NCBI RefSeq assembly: GCF_902506375.1
Contig: NZ_LR733284.1
Coordinates: 558,077-622,076, forward strand
Direction of reading: 5' to 3'
Origin: Microbacterium sp. 8M
Lineage (GTDB): Bacteria > Actinomycetota > Actinomycetes > Actinomycetales > Microbacteriaceae
Length of the DNA: 64,000 nt
This document shows, piece by piece, positions 16,960 through 27,839 of this stretch (its first letter is position 1; every line of letters begins with the position of its first letter). Under the pieces are notes generated by a model, which was not told the origin of the DNA, did not search any database, and saw nothing but the letters and a program-made list of their open reading frames with translations. Position numbers and translations under genes: made by a program.

Positions 16960-17040
16960 CCGTTCTCAGGCGGGAACGTCGCGACCGGCCGGCTTCGGTG
17001 CCTTTCCGGCCCCGGACGTTCCATCCGGCCTGAGAACGGT
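16959..17040. terminator. Long palindrome between YbjQ and Xre genes
   Basis: ACCGTTCTCAGGC (16959-16971) pairs perfectly with GCCTGAGAACGGT (17028-17040). Inside, GGAACGTC (16973-16980) pairs with GACGTTCC (17015-17022), and CCGGCCGG-like segments continue inward. The left arm begins at the last base of the YbjQ stop codon. It probably ends transcription of both convergent genes and resembles the mobile palindromes elsewhere in the window. Confidence 0.75.
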
Positions 17041-17054
17041 GCGAGAGGCGGCTG

Positions 17055-17294
17055 TCAGTCGGTCGGCGCGAGCACGAGGAGATCGCCGACCTCGCAGTCG
17101 AGCGCGGTGCAGATCGCGCGCAACGTGGAGTACCGGATCGCGCGCGCCCGGTCGTTCTTCAGCACGGACAGGTTCACGATGCTCACGCCGACCATCTCGC
17201 TCAGCTGCGTGAGGGTCATCCCGCGGGCGGCGAGGAGTTCGTCGAGGCGGCAGTGGATCCCGGCGCCGTCCTCGTCTGCAGCCGCCGGTGTCAC
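17055..17294 (-). CDS. Small Xre/Cro-CI type regulator (YozG-like)
   Basis: A 79-residue DNA-binding protein: RLDELLAARGMTLTQLSEMVGV, then VNLSVLKNDRARAIRYSTL and CTALDCEVGDLL, the standard single-domain helix-turn-helix of the YozG type. The GTG at 17294 overlaps the stop of the upstream DUF2975 gene. These two families are paired in many genomes (yoaS-yozG in Bacillus subtilis), so the regulator probably controls this small operon and perhaps senses something through its membrane partner. Confidence 0.88.
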   Translation of the reverse strand: MTPAAADEDGAGIHCRLDELLAARGMTLTQLSEMVGVSIVNLSVLKNDRARAIRYSTLRAICTALDCEVGDLLVLAPTD

Positions 17295-17932
17295 ACCAGC
17301 CCCTCCGTGTCCTTCTGCAGGCGCGAGCCCAGCTGGAAGGCGGTCGCGATGAGGGCGAGCGCGAACCCCCAGCCGACCGGTGCGAGGCCGATCTCCGCAA
17401 GGAACGGCCACAGGATCTTGTGCACCCCGGGATCGCCCGCCGCCAGGTGATCGACGGCGATCGAGCGCCCGAGCGCTCCCGACAGCTGGCCCAGCAGCCC
17501 CGCCGCCAAAACGAGGATCGCCGCGACACCGATCGCCGTCGACATCGACCGCCGGAACGGGCGCGCCCGGATCAGCGAGACGCCGAGCCACCACGCCACG
17601 ACGCAGACCCCGACGGTGGCGAGCGCCGGCAGAGCGCCCTCGAGGACCAGCAGCCAGCGCGCGCCCGCGGGCAGGCCGCCGACCGTCACTGAGGCGGCGG
17701 AATAGCTCGATGCGAGCACCTCCGGCACGTCGTCGAGCTCGGGCACGGAACCCCCGTCGTGCAAGGGGAGCGGGATCGTGACCGCGGGGCCGAACAGGTC
17801 GATCGCCCGCAGCACGATCGCGATGACCGCGGCGATCGCCACGCTGACGGCTCCCGTGGCGATGAGGCCGAGGACGAAGCCCTCGCCGAGTCGCCGACGC
17901 CTCGGCCCTGTCGTCGTGTCGTGGATCGTCAT
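17291..17932 (-). CDS. DUF2975 family membrane protein
   Basis: A 213-residue membrane protein with four predicted transmembrane segments (about residues 20-45, 90-115, 130-152 and 180-200). Between the third and fourth segments the pattern LAAGDPGVHKILWPFLAEIG is present, and the protein ends in a short cytosolic tail. DUF2975 proteins are almost always followed by a YozG-like regulator, as here with a four-base overlap. Function is unknown. Start ATG at 17932 follows an AT-rich operator-like region. Confidence 0.85.
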   Translation of the reverse strand: MTIHDTTTGPRRRRLGEGFVLGLIATGAVSVAIAAVIAIVLRAIDLFGPAVTIPLPLHDGGSVPELDDVPEVLASSYSAASVTVGGLPAGARWLLVLEGALPALATVGVCVVAWWLGVSLIRARPFRRSMSTAIGVAAILVLAAGLLGQLSGALGRSIAVDHLAAGDPGVHKILWPFLAEIGLAPVGWGFALALIATAFQLGSRLQKDTEGLV

Positions 17933-17942
17933 GACCGCTCCT

Positions 17943-17993
17943 TATCGAGGATCGTTGTTATCGATGTTCGTTAACATAACGACAGTCGATAAG
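17943..17993 (-). promoter_or_regulatory. AT-rich operator/promoter region of the DUF2975-Xre operon
   Basis: A locally AT-rich stretch with nested inverted repeats: TTATCGA (17943-17949) against TCGATAA (17987-17993), and inside them TCGTTGTTA against TAACATAACGA. It lies 10 to 60 bp upstream of the DUF2975 start, the expected place for an autoregulatory site. Confidence 0.6.
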
Positions 17994-18247
17994 GGCGTCA
18001 AGGTGGAGGGATCCGCACCCTTCGACAAGCTCCGCGACCGGAACGTGCCATGGGTCCCTACCCTTGGACGGGCTCAGGGCCCGGAGCGGTCCTTTCGACC
18101 GGCTCAGGGGCCCGGTCCGTCACGATCCGTCGCAGGGGTCAGCCCACGGCGAACAACGGCGTCCGGCTCTCGTGCGGTCGTTACTCTCGATGTATCCGGC
18201 ACGAACTGTGCCATCGCCCGCACCACGGGCAACGAACAAGGAGTGAC
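17994..18247. repeat. Upstream region of clpC with dispersed repeats
   Basis: The DUF2975-clpC gap is 315 bp. Besides the operator region it holds dispersed repeat copies: CCCTTCGACAAGCTCCGCGA at 18019, ACGGGCTCAGGGCCC near 18069 and TTTCGACCGGCTCAGGGGCC near 18094. The remaining 120 bp before clpC should contain its promoter; I could not fix a single -10/-35 pair. A ribosome binding site AAGGAG stands at 18238-18243. Confidence 0.65.
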
Positions 18248-20770
<2,523 letters not shown>

Positions 20771-20785
20771 TCGGATCCTGATCCG

Positions 20786-20866
20786 GATCGACATTCGGTT
20801 CGGATCCGGCTTCGGTTCGGGTCCGGCTTCGGATCGGATCCGGCTTCGGTTCGGATCCGGCTTCGC
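20786..20866. repeat. Tandem TTCGGTTCGGATCCGGC repeats after clpC
   Basis: Five degenerate copies of a 12-18 bp unit with core TTCGGATCCGGC follow the clpC stop (GGTTCGGATCCGGC, GGTTCGGGTCCGGC, GGATCGGATCCGGC, GGTTCGGATCCGGC). They run into the terminator. The unit contains the over-represented hexamer GGATCC. Confidence 0.85.
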
Positions 20867-20867
20867 A

Positions 20868-20901
20868 GAGAGGGGCGGGTGCTTCGGCACTCGCCCCTCT
20901 C
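20868..20901 (+). terminator. clpC terminator with UUCG tetraloop
   Basis: GAGAGGGGCGGGTGC (20868-20882) pairs with GCACTCGCCCCTCTC (20887-20901), a 15-bp stem with one G-U pair and a TTCG loop. No U-tract follows, as is usual in these genomes. Confidence 0.88.
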
Positions 20902-21309
20902 GCGTGTCAGGGGGCTTCGTCTCGCTGCGCTCGCCCCAGGCGCCCGCGGGTGGGCGGGGCCGGGCCGTGCTCGCTCCCGGCGGGGCCGGTGAGAGGGAAA
21001 ACGTCGCTCGCGGCGTCCTCGGGGCGACGTCATTCATCCCGCGAGGCCTAGGAGTGGATCCCGAAGATGGAAAACGTCGCTCGCGCGAGCGCCGGAGCGA
21101 CGAAATCCATCTTTCGGACGCAGCGGGCCCAACGACTCAGGGACCGGCGGACGCCGGTCGCGCTCAGGGGCCGAGGGGCGCTGCGCTCGCTCAGAGTCCG
21201 GGGCTCAGCGGCTCCGCGAGGCGGACGCCGGTCGCGCTCAGGGACCGAGGGACGCTGCGCTCGCTCAGGGACCGAGGGGCGCTGCGCTCGCTCAGGAACG
21301 GTATCGGCC
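20902..21309. repeat. Repeat-filled gap between clpC and a small minus-strand gene
   Basis: No credible gene. Two GGAAAACG-family palindromes stand here: GGGAAAACGTCGCTCGCGGC (from 20995) with its partner GCGACGTCATTCATCCC, and GATGGAAAACGTCGCTCGCG (from 21065) with partner GCGACGAAATCCATC. From 21135 to 21309 there are about six copies of the GACGCTGCGCTCGCTCAGGG repeat. Confidence 0.82.
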
Positions 21310-21603
21310 TCAGCGGCTCCGCGAGGCGGACGGGCGGCGCCGGTCGCGGGCGGAACGGCGCGGGCGACGTGCCGTCGCCCCGGATCCGGCAGACGTGCCG
21401 AAAGGCTCCAACGCGCCGCGGGACGCGCCGAGGGACTCCAGCGCGCTACGCGCGGCGGAGAGGGACGGATAGCTGCCGAGGCGGCGGCTGTGCCGATCGT
21501 GCAGGACGTGGCCGGTGCCGTCGACGGCCACGAAGCCGGCGTACTCGCCGTCGGTGGTCGCGACGTACACGTCGTGATCGGCCTGTTTCCAGGTGATGTT
21601 CAT
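21310..21603 (-). CDS. Small conserved hypothetical protein
   Basis: A 97-residue protein. The first 58 residues look folded and conserved (MNITWKQADHDVYVATTDGE, AGFVAVDGTGHVLHDRHSRRLGSYPS then LSAARSALES). They suggest a small beta-sheet followed by a helix. The last 40 residues are Arg/Ser/Ala-rich and run into the neighbouring repeat array, so the natural C-terminus may have been replaced. I do not recognise a function. Downstream of nothing on its strand; probably monocistronic. Confidence 0.6.
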   Translation of the reverse strand: MNITWKQADHDVYVATTDGEYAGFVAVDGTGHVLHDRHSRRLGSYPSLSAARSALESLGASRGALEPFGTSAGSGATARRPRRSARDRRRPSASRSR

Positions 21604-21882
21604 GGTGATGCTTCTTCAGGTGCTCCGGCCGCAGGGCAGCCGGGAAAACGGGTTCCGGCCCGGACGCGCGACCACGCATCGGTGCGGATCGCGGATGTCA
21701 CTCCGGGGCGGGCGGTCCTCGAGATCTTCAGGGACCGGGGTGGCGCGGCGCCGAAGAGACGTCGGCGGGCCAGGCGCGCAACCCCTCACGATAGCAGAAC
21801 CCCGGCCGTGCCGCGAACCGCGAGCAGTCGACGACGCGGCCCGCCACCACTCCGGAACGGCCGCACGCCGTAGGCTGGGGGG

Positions 21883-22383
21883 ATGAGCGACTACCTCGTC
21901 CGGCCCGCGAGGGCCGGTGACGTCCAGGGCATCTACACGCTGCTGGAGCCGCTCGTGGAGCGACGGATCCTGCTCGGTAAGGACATCGCCGTGCTCTACG
22001 GCGCCGTGCAGGAGTTCGTGGTCGCCGAGGCCGACGGCGAGCTCATCGGCTGCGGCGCCCTGCACGTGATGTGGGAGGACCTCGGAGAGGTGCGCACCCT
22101 GCTCGTGAAGGACGAGTGGAAGCATCACGGCGTCGGCCGGGCGATCGTGGATCAGCTCGAGGCGCACGCCAAGATCCTCGGCCTCAGCCGGCTGTTCTGC
22201 CTGACGTTCGAGGTCGCCTTCTTCGAGCGCCGCGGCTTCGCGCCGATCGGCGAGCAGGTCGTGGATCCGGACGTGTACACCCAGCTGCTGCGCAGCGGCG
22301 ACGAGGGCGTCGCGGAGTTCCTCGACCTCGCGCACGTGAAGCCGAACACGCTGGGCAACACCCGGATGCTCAAGCACCTGTGA
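21883..22383 (+). CDS. argA: Amino-acid N-acetyltransferase (N-acetylglutamate synthase)
   Basis: A 166-residue stand-alone GNAT protein of the short actinobacterial N-acetylglutamate synthase type. It transfers acetyl from acetyl-CoA to glutamate, the first step of arginine synthesis. Typical segments: VRPARAGDVQGIYTLLEPLV at the start, ILLGKDIAVLYGAVQEFVVA, the acetyl-CoA loop KHHGVGRAIVDQLE near residue 90, and the FCLTFEVAFFERRGFAPI signature. It lacks the kinase-like regulatory domain of enterobacterial ArgA, as expected in this phylum. Not near other arg genes here. Confidence 0.9.
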   Translation: MSDYLVRPARAGDVQGIYTLLEPLVERRILLGKDIAVLYGAVQEFVVAEADGELIGCGALHVMWEDLGEVRTLLVKDEWKHHGVGRAIVDQLEAHAKILGLSRLFCLTFEVAFFERRGFAPIGEQVVDPDVYTQLLRSGDEGVAEFLDLAHVKPNTLGNTRMLKHL

Positions 22384-22444
22384 CCCTGCCGTCGCGCGGG
22401 GTGCCGTCCAGGATCCGGCAGGGCGCGCCGCATAACCTGGAAGC

Positions 22445-23113
22445 ATGACCCCTCGCCAGTCCGCCGCCGTCTATCGTCGACGCCGGATCGTGGCGCTCGG
22501 GATCGTCATCGTCGTGCTGGCGCTGCTGAGCGCGCTCGTGTGGGCGCTGGTGGCCCGCGGCGGATCCGGACCGGCGCCGACGCCGAGCCCGTCGACCTCC
22601 GCGCCGAAGGCCGGCACGCCGCCCGCCACCCCGGATCCGACCGCCGACGCGAGCGCGGATCCCAGCGCGACACCCACGCCCACGAGCACGCCCGACGCAG
22701 GCCCCGTGCCGTGCACCGCGGGCCAGGTGCAGGTGACGGCGGTCACCGACCACGACACCTACTCGGCCGACGAGAACCCGCAGCTGTCCATCTCACTGAC
22801 CAACAGCAGCGCCAAGGACTGCACGATGAACGTCGGCACGTCCACGCAGGTGTTCACGATCACCAGCGGCAGCGACACCTGGTGGCGCTCCACCGACTGT
22901 CAGCAGACCCCGAGCGACGCGATCCAGACCATCAAGGCGGGCGCGACGATCACCAGCTCGACGCCGGTGGTGTGGGACCGGACGCGATCCAGCGTCGACA
23001 CCTGCGAGGCGACGGACCGGCAGCGAGCACCGGGTGGTGGCGCGGCCTACCGGCTGACCGTGGAGATCGGCGGGTTCACGAGCACCAACCCGCAGCAGTT
23101 CCTGCTCAACTGA
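22445..23113 (+). CDS. Membrane-anchored extracellular protein with Pro/Thr linker
   Basis: A 222-residue protein: a short Arg-rich cytosolic start, one membrane helix (about residues 16-37), a linker of some 50 residues rich in Pro, Thr, Ser and Ala, then an extracellular domain of about 140 residues with two cysteine pairs possible (CTAGQVQV, DCTMNV, DCQQ, TCEA). The domain has the alternating pattern of an immunoglobulin-like or DUF4232-like beta-sandwich. No function can be assigned. A hairpin (CCCTGCCG and CGGCAGGG) lies between it and argA. Confidence 0.72.
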   Translation: MTPRQSAAVYRRRRIVALGIVIVVLALLSALVWALVARGGSGPAPTPSPSTSAPKAGTPPATPDPTADASADPSATPTPTSTPDAGPVPCTAGQVQVTAVTDHDTYSADENPQLSISLTNSSAKDCTMNVGTSTQVFTITSGSDTWWRSTDCQQTPSDAIQTIKAGATITSSTPVVWDRTRSSVDTCEATDRQRAPGGGAAYRLTVEIGGFTSTNPQQFLLN

Positions 23114-23406
23114 CTCTCCCGGTGCCGGCGACGCGCGCGGGGCGCGGGAAACCTGCAGAACTGATGAGAAACGGTCGATCCTGACGGCCGTCTGGGATAC
23201 CATAGAGGAAGTCTTCGACATCGTGACGGGTCGCCATCCCCAGTGGCTCGACATCTCAGCGTCCCCAGCGCATCGTCGTCCGTCCTCGAAGACGCGAGGA
23301 CCTCTTCGTCATCTGTCCCCAAGCGATGGACGAAGGGGTCCTCCTCTCGTTTCCGGGCGCAGCACTCCCGGTCGGCGCGGTCGCGGCCGTCTCGTAAGCT
23401 GGAACG
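23114..23406. other. Gap with no recognised gene
   Basis: About 290 bp of lower GC than the flanks. A possible promoter GATACCATA lies at 23195-23203 on the plus strand, far ahead of the next start at 23407. Short open frames exist but none has actinobacterial codon usage or homology that I recognise. Nothing else is seen. Confidence 0.4.
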
Positions 23407-23817
23407 ATGGCCGCGAAGAAGTCGAAGAAGAAGGCTCCTGCCGCCTCGGACTTCCGTTCCGAGGCCCTCGCTCAGGCGCTCGAGAAGCAGGACATGGCCG
23501 CCGTCGCCCTCGCTCTGCGCAACGGCAACACGGTCGTGCCGCTCATCCGCCCTGGCGCCCGGGACAATCCGCTCGACGGCGGCGAGGTGTGGACCTACCG
23601 GGATCCGGCCACGGGTGACGTCGCGCTGCTGCTGTTCAGCGATGCGAAGAACAAGCCCGCCAACCTTCCTCCCGGCGTCGGCATCTACTCGCCCGCGTGG
23701 CTGCGCTCGTTCCTCACCGCGCACCGCGAGGTGATCACGACGGTCTTCCTGGACATCGCGGGCCCGCATCCGATGCAGGCCCCGCCGGCCGAGCTGCTGC
23801 GCGCCCTGGAAGCGTGA
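23407..23817 (+). CDS. Small basic conserved protein, SseB-like
   Basis: A 136-residue protein with a lysine-rich start (AAKKSKKKAP). Then follow a helical segment (SEALAQALEKQDMAAVALAL) and a beta-rich part containing VVPLIRPG, GEVWTYRDPATGDVALLLFS and the terminal LDIAGPHPMQAPPAELLRAL. The last part, with a strand, AGPHPM and a terminal helix, resembles the SseB N-terminal domain, but the match is weak. Start ATG at 23407 follows GGAACG. Function unknown. Confidence 0.68.
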   Translation: MAAKKSKKKAPAASDFRSEALAQALEKQDMAAVALALRNGNTVVPLIRPGARDNPLDGGEVWTYRDPATGDVALLLFSDAKNKPANLPPGVGIYSPAWLRSFLTAHREVITTVFLDIAGPHPMQAPPAELLRALEA

Positions 23818-23985
23818 CCTTCCGCGACTCCACTTCTCGGCCGAGGCTCCCGCGCAAGGCGTGAGTCGCAGGCGGAACGCGGAGTCTCACGTACGCGGCG
23901 GGGCCGGGCGTGCCAGGAGTCGCGGCCCGGCGCGTGCGGTGCCGGACCAGGCGAGAGCGTGGCCGGGCTCGGACGGGGATCCGAG

Positions 23986-25371
23986 TCAGAACGCGGGAAC
24001 GTCGTCGAGGCGGTCGACGGGGAACGGGCGTGGAGGAGCGAGGAAGAGCTTGCGCACCTTGTGGAGCGCGTCCTCGAGCTTCGGTGAGCCGTCATCGATC
24101 ACATGCCGGTAGCCCAGGCGCGCGGCTTCGGCCCGGCGCTGAGCCGCCTGGGACACCGGGCGCACCTCGCCGGCGAGGCTCAGTTCGCCGATCGCCGCGA
24201 GCGTGCGCGGGATCGCGCGGTTCAGCACGACTCCGGCCACCGCGAGGGCGATCGCCAGGTCGGCCGCCGGCTCGGTGAACCGCACCCCGCCGACGGTCGA
24301 CACGTACACGTCCTTGTCGCTGGTCTTGATGTTCAGTCGCCGCTCCAGCACCGCCAGCACCATCGCCACCCGCGAGGAATCGACGCCGTTCACGATGCGA
24401 CGCGGGTTCGGCGCCTGCGTCGCGATCGTGAGCGCCTGCACCTCCACCGGCATCGCCCGGCGGCCCTCGAGGGCGATCGCCACGCAGGTGCCAGGATCCG
24501 GCGCGCCGCGGGAGAGGAACAGTCCCGACGGATCCGGCACCTCCGCGATCCCGGATCCGGTCATCTCGAAGCAGCCCACCTCGTCGGTCGGCCCGAACCG
24601 GTTCTTCAGCGCCCGGATGAAACGCAGCGACGTCTGCCGATCGCCCTCGAAGTGGCAGACGACGTCGACGAGGTGCTCCAGGATCCGGGGTCCGGCGACC
24701 TGGCCGTCCTTGGTGACGTGGCCGACGATGACGATCGGCAGATCGCGCTCCTTCGCCACCCGGATGAGAGCCGCGGCGACCTCGCGCACCTGCGCGGGCT
24801 GCCCGGCGGCTCCGTCGGACAGCGCGGACGCGACCGTCTGCACCGAGTCGACGATCACGAGCTCGGGGGAGACCTCGTCGATGTGGCCGAGGATGGTGCC
24901 GAGATCCGTCTCGGCGGCCAGGTACAGCTCGTCGTGCAGCGCGCCGGTGCGCTCGGCGCGCAGCCGCACCTGCGCGGTGGACTCCTCGCCGCTCGCGTAC
25001 AGCACCCGCCGTCCGGCGCGGGCGGCGGCCGCGGCCACTTCGAGCAGCAGCGTCGACTTGCCCACGCCCGGCTCGCCGCTGAGCAGGATCGCCGCGCCCG
25101 GCACGATGCCGCCGCCCAGCACGCGGTCGAACTCGCCCACACCGCTGGAACGCCGCGGCGACTCCTTGGACGTGAGCGCCGTGATCGGGCGCGCCTGCCG
25201 CCCCGCCGCGGGAGCCGTCGCCTCGACCCGACGCACGATGCCGGTCTGCGCCGCCTGCTCTACGACCGTGCCCCACTGCTGGCACTCACCGCACCGCCCC
25301 ACCCACTTCGCCGTCGTCCAGCCGCACTCGGTGCACACGTACGCAGGGGCGGAGGGTTTCCGGGAGGCCAT
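23986..25371 (-). CDS. radA: DNA repair protein RadA (Sms)
   Basis: A 461-residue RadA. The N-terminal zinc finger has C13, C16, C27 and C30 (YVCTECGWTT, RCGECQQWG). The RecA-like ATPase follows with GEPGVGKSTLL and the RadA-specific LKNRFGPTDEVG motif, then a Lon-type C-terminal domain containing VSTVGGVRFTEPAADLAIALA and LSLAGEVRPVSQAAQR. RadA is a helicase-like ATPase that processes recombination intermediates. Length is normal. Divergent from moeA. Confidence 0.96.
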   Translation of the reverse strand: MASRKPSAPAYVCTECGWTTAKWVGRCGECQQWGTVVEQAAQTGIVRRVEATAPAAGRQARPITALTSKESPRRSSGVGEFDRVLGGGIVPGAAILLSGEPGVGKSTLLLEVAAAAARAGRRVLYASGEESTAQVRLRAERTGALHDELYLAAETDLGTILGHIDEVSPELVIVDSVQTVASALSDGAAGQPAQVREVAAALIRVAKERDLPIVIVGHVTKDGQVAGPRILEHLVDVVCHFEGDRQTSLRFIRALKNRFGPTDEVGCFEMTGSGIAEVPDPSGLFLSRGAPDPGTCVAIALEGRRAMPVEVQALTIATQAPNPRRIVNGVDSSRVAMVLAVLERRLNIKTSDKDVYVSTVGGVRFTEPAADLAIALAVAGVVLNRAIPRTLAAIGELSLAGEVRPVSQAAQRRAEAARLGYRHVIDDGSPKLEDALHKVRKLFLAPPRPFPVDRLDDVPAF

Positions 25372-25473
25372 GGAGCAAGGCTAGCCGGGGCCGCGGACAG
25401 CGGCGGCGGCGACCGTCCTCGTTGCGTCGCCGCGCCGGCCGGTAGCCTCGGAAGCACAGACGAGGGAGCGCGC

Positions 25474-26706
25474 ATGGGGCACGGCAGCACGTACCGCACG
25501 GTCGAGGAGCAGCAGGAGCGGGTGCTCGCCGCAGTGCGTCAGCGCGCCGCGGAGACGGTGCCGGTCGCCGAGGCGGGCGGGCGGGTGCTCGCCGAGGACG
25601 CGCGCGCCTCGAACCCCGTGCCGGCGTTCGACAACTCCGCCATGGACGGCTTCGCGGTGCGGTTCGCGGACGTCGCCGATGCGACCGAGGACGCCCCGGT
25701 CACCCTGCGCGTCACCGCGGATCTTCCTGCGGGCAGCCCCGACGACCCGGCTGTCGTACCGGGCTGCGCCGTGCGCATCATGACGGGCGCCGCGCTGCCG
25801 ACCGAGGCGGACACCGTGGTGCCCTTCGAGGACACGGCCGGCGGGCTGGCCGACTCCCTGCAGACCGCTGTGGTGCGGCGCGCTCCGCAGGCCGAGGGCG
25901 TGCACGTGCGGCGAGCCGGCGGGGACGCGGCCGCGGGCGCGGTGGTGCTCCCGGCGGGCACGCTGCTCGGCCCGCGGCAGTTGTCTGCGCTCGCGTCGGT
26001 CGGCGTCGCCGAGGTGCCGGTCGCGCCCCGCCCGCGCGTGGTGGTCGTCTCGACCGGATCCGAGCTGGTGCCGCCGGGCACGACGCTGGAGCGCGGTCAG
26101 ATCCCGGAGTCGAACTCGCTGCTGCTGTCGGGGCTCGCCGCCGAGGCCGGTGCGGAGGTCGTGCTGCGCACCGTCGTGCGGGACGAGGGCGACGGTCCCG
26201 CGGAGGTCGTCGCGCGGGCCGCGCGGCTCGGCGCCGACGTCGTGATCTTCTCGGGCGGGGTGAGCGCGGGCGCCTACGAGCCGGTGCGGCAGAGCCTCGC
26301 CGGCACGATGGAGTTCGGGCCCGTGGCGATGCAGCCGGGCAAGCCTCAGGGCTTCGGGGTGACGCCGGAGGGCGTGCTGCTGTTCGGCCTCCCCGGAAAC
26401 CCGGTCAGTGCCGCCGTCTCGTTCGAGGTCTTCGTGCGCCCGGCACTGCTGCGGCTGCAGGGGCGCACCGAGGTGTTCCGGCCGCTGCGGCGCGTGCCGG
26501 CCGGCGCCGCCTGGCGCACGCCCCCGGGGCGGCGCCAGTACCTGCCCGCCGCGATCGTGGACGGCGCGGTCGTGCCGGCGACGCGCGGCGGATCCGGTTC
26601 GCACCTGAGCGTGGGGCTCGGCGCGGCGACGGCGTTCGCCGTGGTGCTGGCCGAGGTCGACGAGGTGCGGGTGGGCGACCTCGTCGACGTGATGGAGCTG
26701 GACTGA
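25474..26706 (+). CDS. moeA: Molybdopterin molybdenumtransferase MoeA
   Basis: A 410-residue enzyme inserting molybdate into adenylylated molybdopterin. Visible landmarks: VPAFDNSAMDGFAVR near residue 50, RIMTGAALPTEADTVVPFED, VVVSTGSELVPPG, PESNSLLLSG, IFSGGVSAGAYEPVRQSL and GLPGNPVSAAVSFE. Start ATG at 25474 gives family length and has GAGGGAG upstream; the frame is open far upstream over radA without homology. It is followed after 5 bp by mobA, and the pair indicates active molybdoenzymes. Confidence 0.95.
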   Translation: MGHGSTYRTVEEQQERVLAAVRQRAAETVPVAEAGGRVLAEDARASNPVPAFDNSAMDGFAVRFADVADATEDAPVTLRVTADLPAGSPDDPAVVPGCAVRIMTGAALPTEADTVVPFEDTAGGLADSLQTAVVRRAPQAEGVHVRRAGGDAAAGAVVLPAGTLLGPRQLSALASVGVAEVPVAPRPRVVVVSTGSELVPPGTTLERGQIPESNSLLLSGLAAEAGAEVVLRTVVRDEGDGPAEVVARAARLGADVVIFSGGVSAGAYEPVRQSLAGTMEFGPVAMQPGKPQGFGVTPEGVLLFGLPGNPVSAAVSFEVFVRPALLRLQGRTEVFRPLRRVPAGAAWRTPPGRRQYLPAAIVDGAVVPATRGGSGSHLSVGLGAATAFAVVLAEVDEVRVGDLVDVMELD

Positions 26707-26711
26707 GCGTC

Positions 26712-27449
26712 ATGGCCGGATCCGGATCCGTGGGTCTCCCGGGACCTGAGTCCTCGGGCATGGCGTCCGCACCCGCGCGCGAGCCTGCACCCGGATCCGC
26801 GGGCTCGCCGGCACCCGCGTCCGTGGCCGCGGTCGTGCTCGTAGGCGGCCGCGCCCGCCGGATGGGCGGCGCGGCGAAGCACCTGCTCGCGCTCGGCGGC
26901 TCCACGCCGTGGGACCGCACGCGGGCCGCACTCGCCGAGCGGGGGATCACGCCGGTCGTCGCGGTGGGGGACGCCCCGGAGCGCGGGGCGTCCGACGCCG
27001 GGCCTGAGGGGGAGGTGCTGTCGTGGGTGCGCGAGGAGCCGCCGTTCGGCGGACCGGTCGCGGCGCTCGCGGCGGCCCTGGCACGCCCCGAGCTCGCCGG
27101 CGTGGCGGAGTTCCTGCTCCTCGCCGGGGACCTCGCCCGCCCGGAGGCCGTGATCGCACGCCTCGCGGAAGCGGATCTCACCGCGGATCCCGTCGACGCC
27201 GTCGCGTTCCGCGCCGACGGGCAGCCGCAATGGCTCGCCGGGCGTTACCGGGCCGCCGCCGTGCGGGACGCCCTCGCCGCGCTCGACCGTGTCGACGGCG
27301 CCTCGTGCCGGGCGCTGCTCGGCGGGCTTCCGATCCGCTGGGTCCCGGACGAGGATGGGACCACGGCCGACATCGACACCCCCGACGACCTGGAACGCGC
27401 CCGCGCCGAGGTCGCCGGATCCGCCCCACGATCAGAGGAGTCCTCATGA
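26712..27449 (+). CDS. mobA: MobA-like molybdenum cofactor guanylyltransferase
   Basis: A 245-residue nucleotidyltransferase. The first 37 residues are a low-complexity Pro/Ala/Ser/Gly leader, after which the true domain starts with AAVVLVGGRARRMGGAAKHLLALGG, the GTP-binding loop and lysine. Later motifs are GGPVAALAAAL, LLLAGDLARPE (the metal-binding aspartate region) and DIDTPDDLERA. It would attach GMP to molybdopterin. A later start near 26763 (MASAPA) would shorten the leader. The stop overlaps the next gene (ATGA). Confidence 0.9.
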   Translation: MAGSGSVGLPGPESSGMASAPAREPAPGSAGSPAPASVAAVVLVGGRARRMGGAAKHLLALGGSTPWDRTRAALAERGITPVVAVGDAPERGASDAGPEGEVLSWVREEPPFGGPVAALAAALARPELAGVAEFLLLAGDLARPEAVIARLAEADLTADPVDAVAFRADGQPQWLAGRYRAAAVRDALAALDRVDGASCRALLGGLPIRWVPDEDGTTADIDTPDDLERARAEVAGSAPRSEESS

Positions 27450-27718
27450 CCGAGAACGATCGCACCCTGCCCCCGGAGGCTCTCGACGGCTGGGCGGCCG
27501 AACTGCGCGAACGATTCGGCCTGGCCGAGGAGGACCTGCCGATCGCCCTGATCCTCGACCTCGCCCGCGATGTCGCGAACGGCGTCGCCCGCCCCGCCGC
27601 GCCGTTCAGCGCGTTCGTGGCCGGGCTCGTCGCCGGCCGTGCGGGCGGCAGCCCCGGCGATGTGCGCGCCGTCGTGTCGGTGATCTCCGAGCTCGCGCAG
27701 GCCCACCGGGCCGACTAG
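27446..27718 (+). CDS. DUF6457 domain-containing small protein
   Basis: A 90-residue mostly helical protein: LDGWAAELRERFGL, DLPIALILDLARDVANGVARPAAP, then FVAGLVAGRAGG. This matches the DUF6457 family, repeatedly found as a stand-alone gene or a domain attached to MobA in actinobacteria. Coupling to mobA by a four-base overlap supports a role in molybdenum cofactor handling, but the function is not established. Confidence 0.85.
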   Translation: MTENDRTLPPEALDGWAAELRERFGLAEEDLPIALILDLARDVANGVARPAAPFSAFVAGLVAGRAGGSPGDVRAVVSVISELAQAHRAD

Positions 27719-27839
27719 ACGACGTCGCGGGACGAGGATCCGCGATCCGCATGGTCGCGATCCGAAGCTCCTATCACGACGGGCATTATTCACGGCCCTG
27801 CGACGCATCGGCGTGCACCGCCGATGCCAGTATGGAGCC

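Noticed and set aside
20786..21309. Possible insertion sequence or integron remnant
   Set aside because: No transposase or integrase fragment was found; only palindromes and dispersed repeats are present.
23223..23734. Alternative overlapping frames around 23223-23734
   Set aside because: They are arginine/serine-rich shadow frames of the gene at 23407 and its upstream gap, with no recognisable domain.
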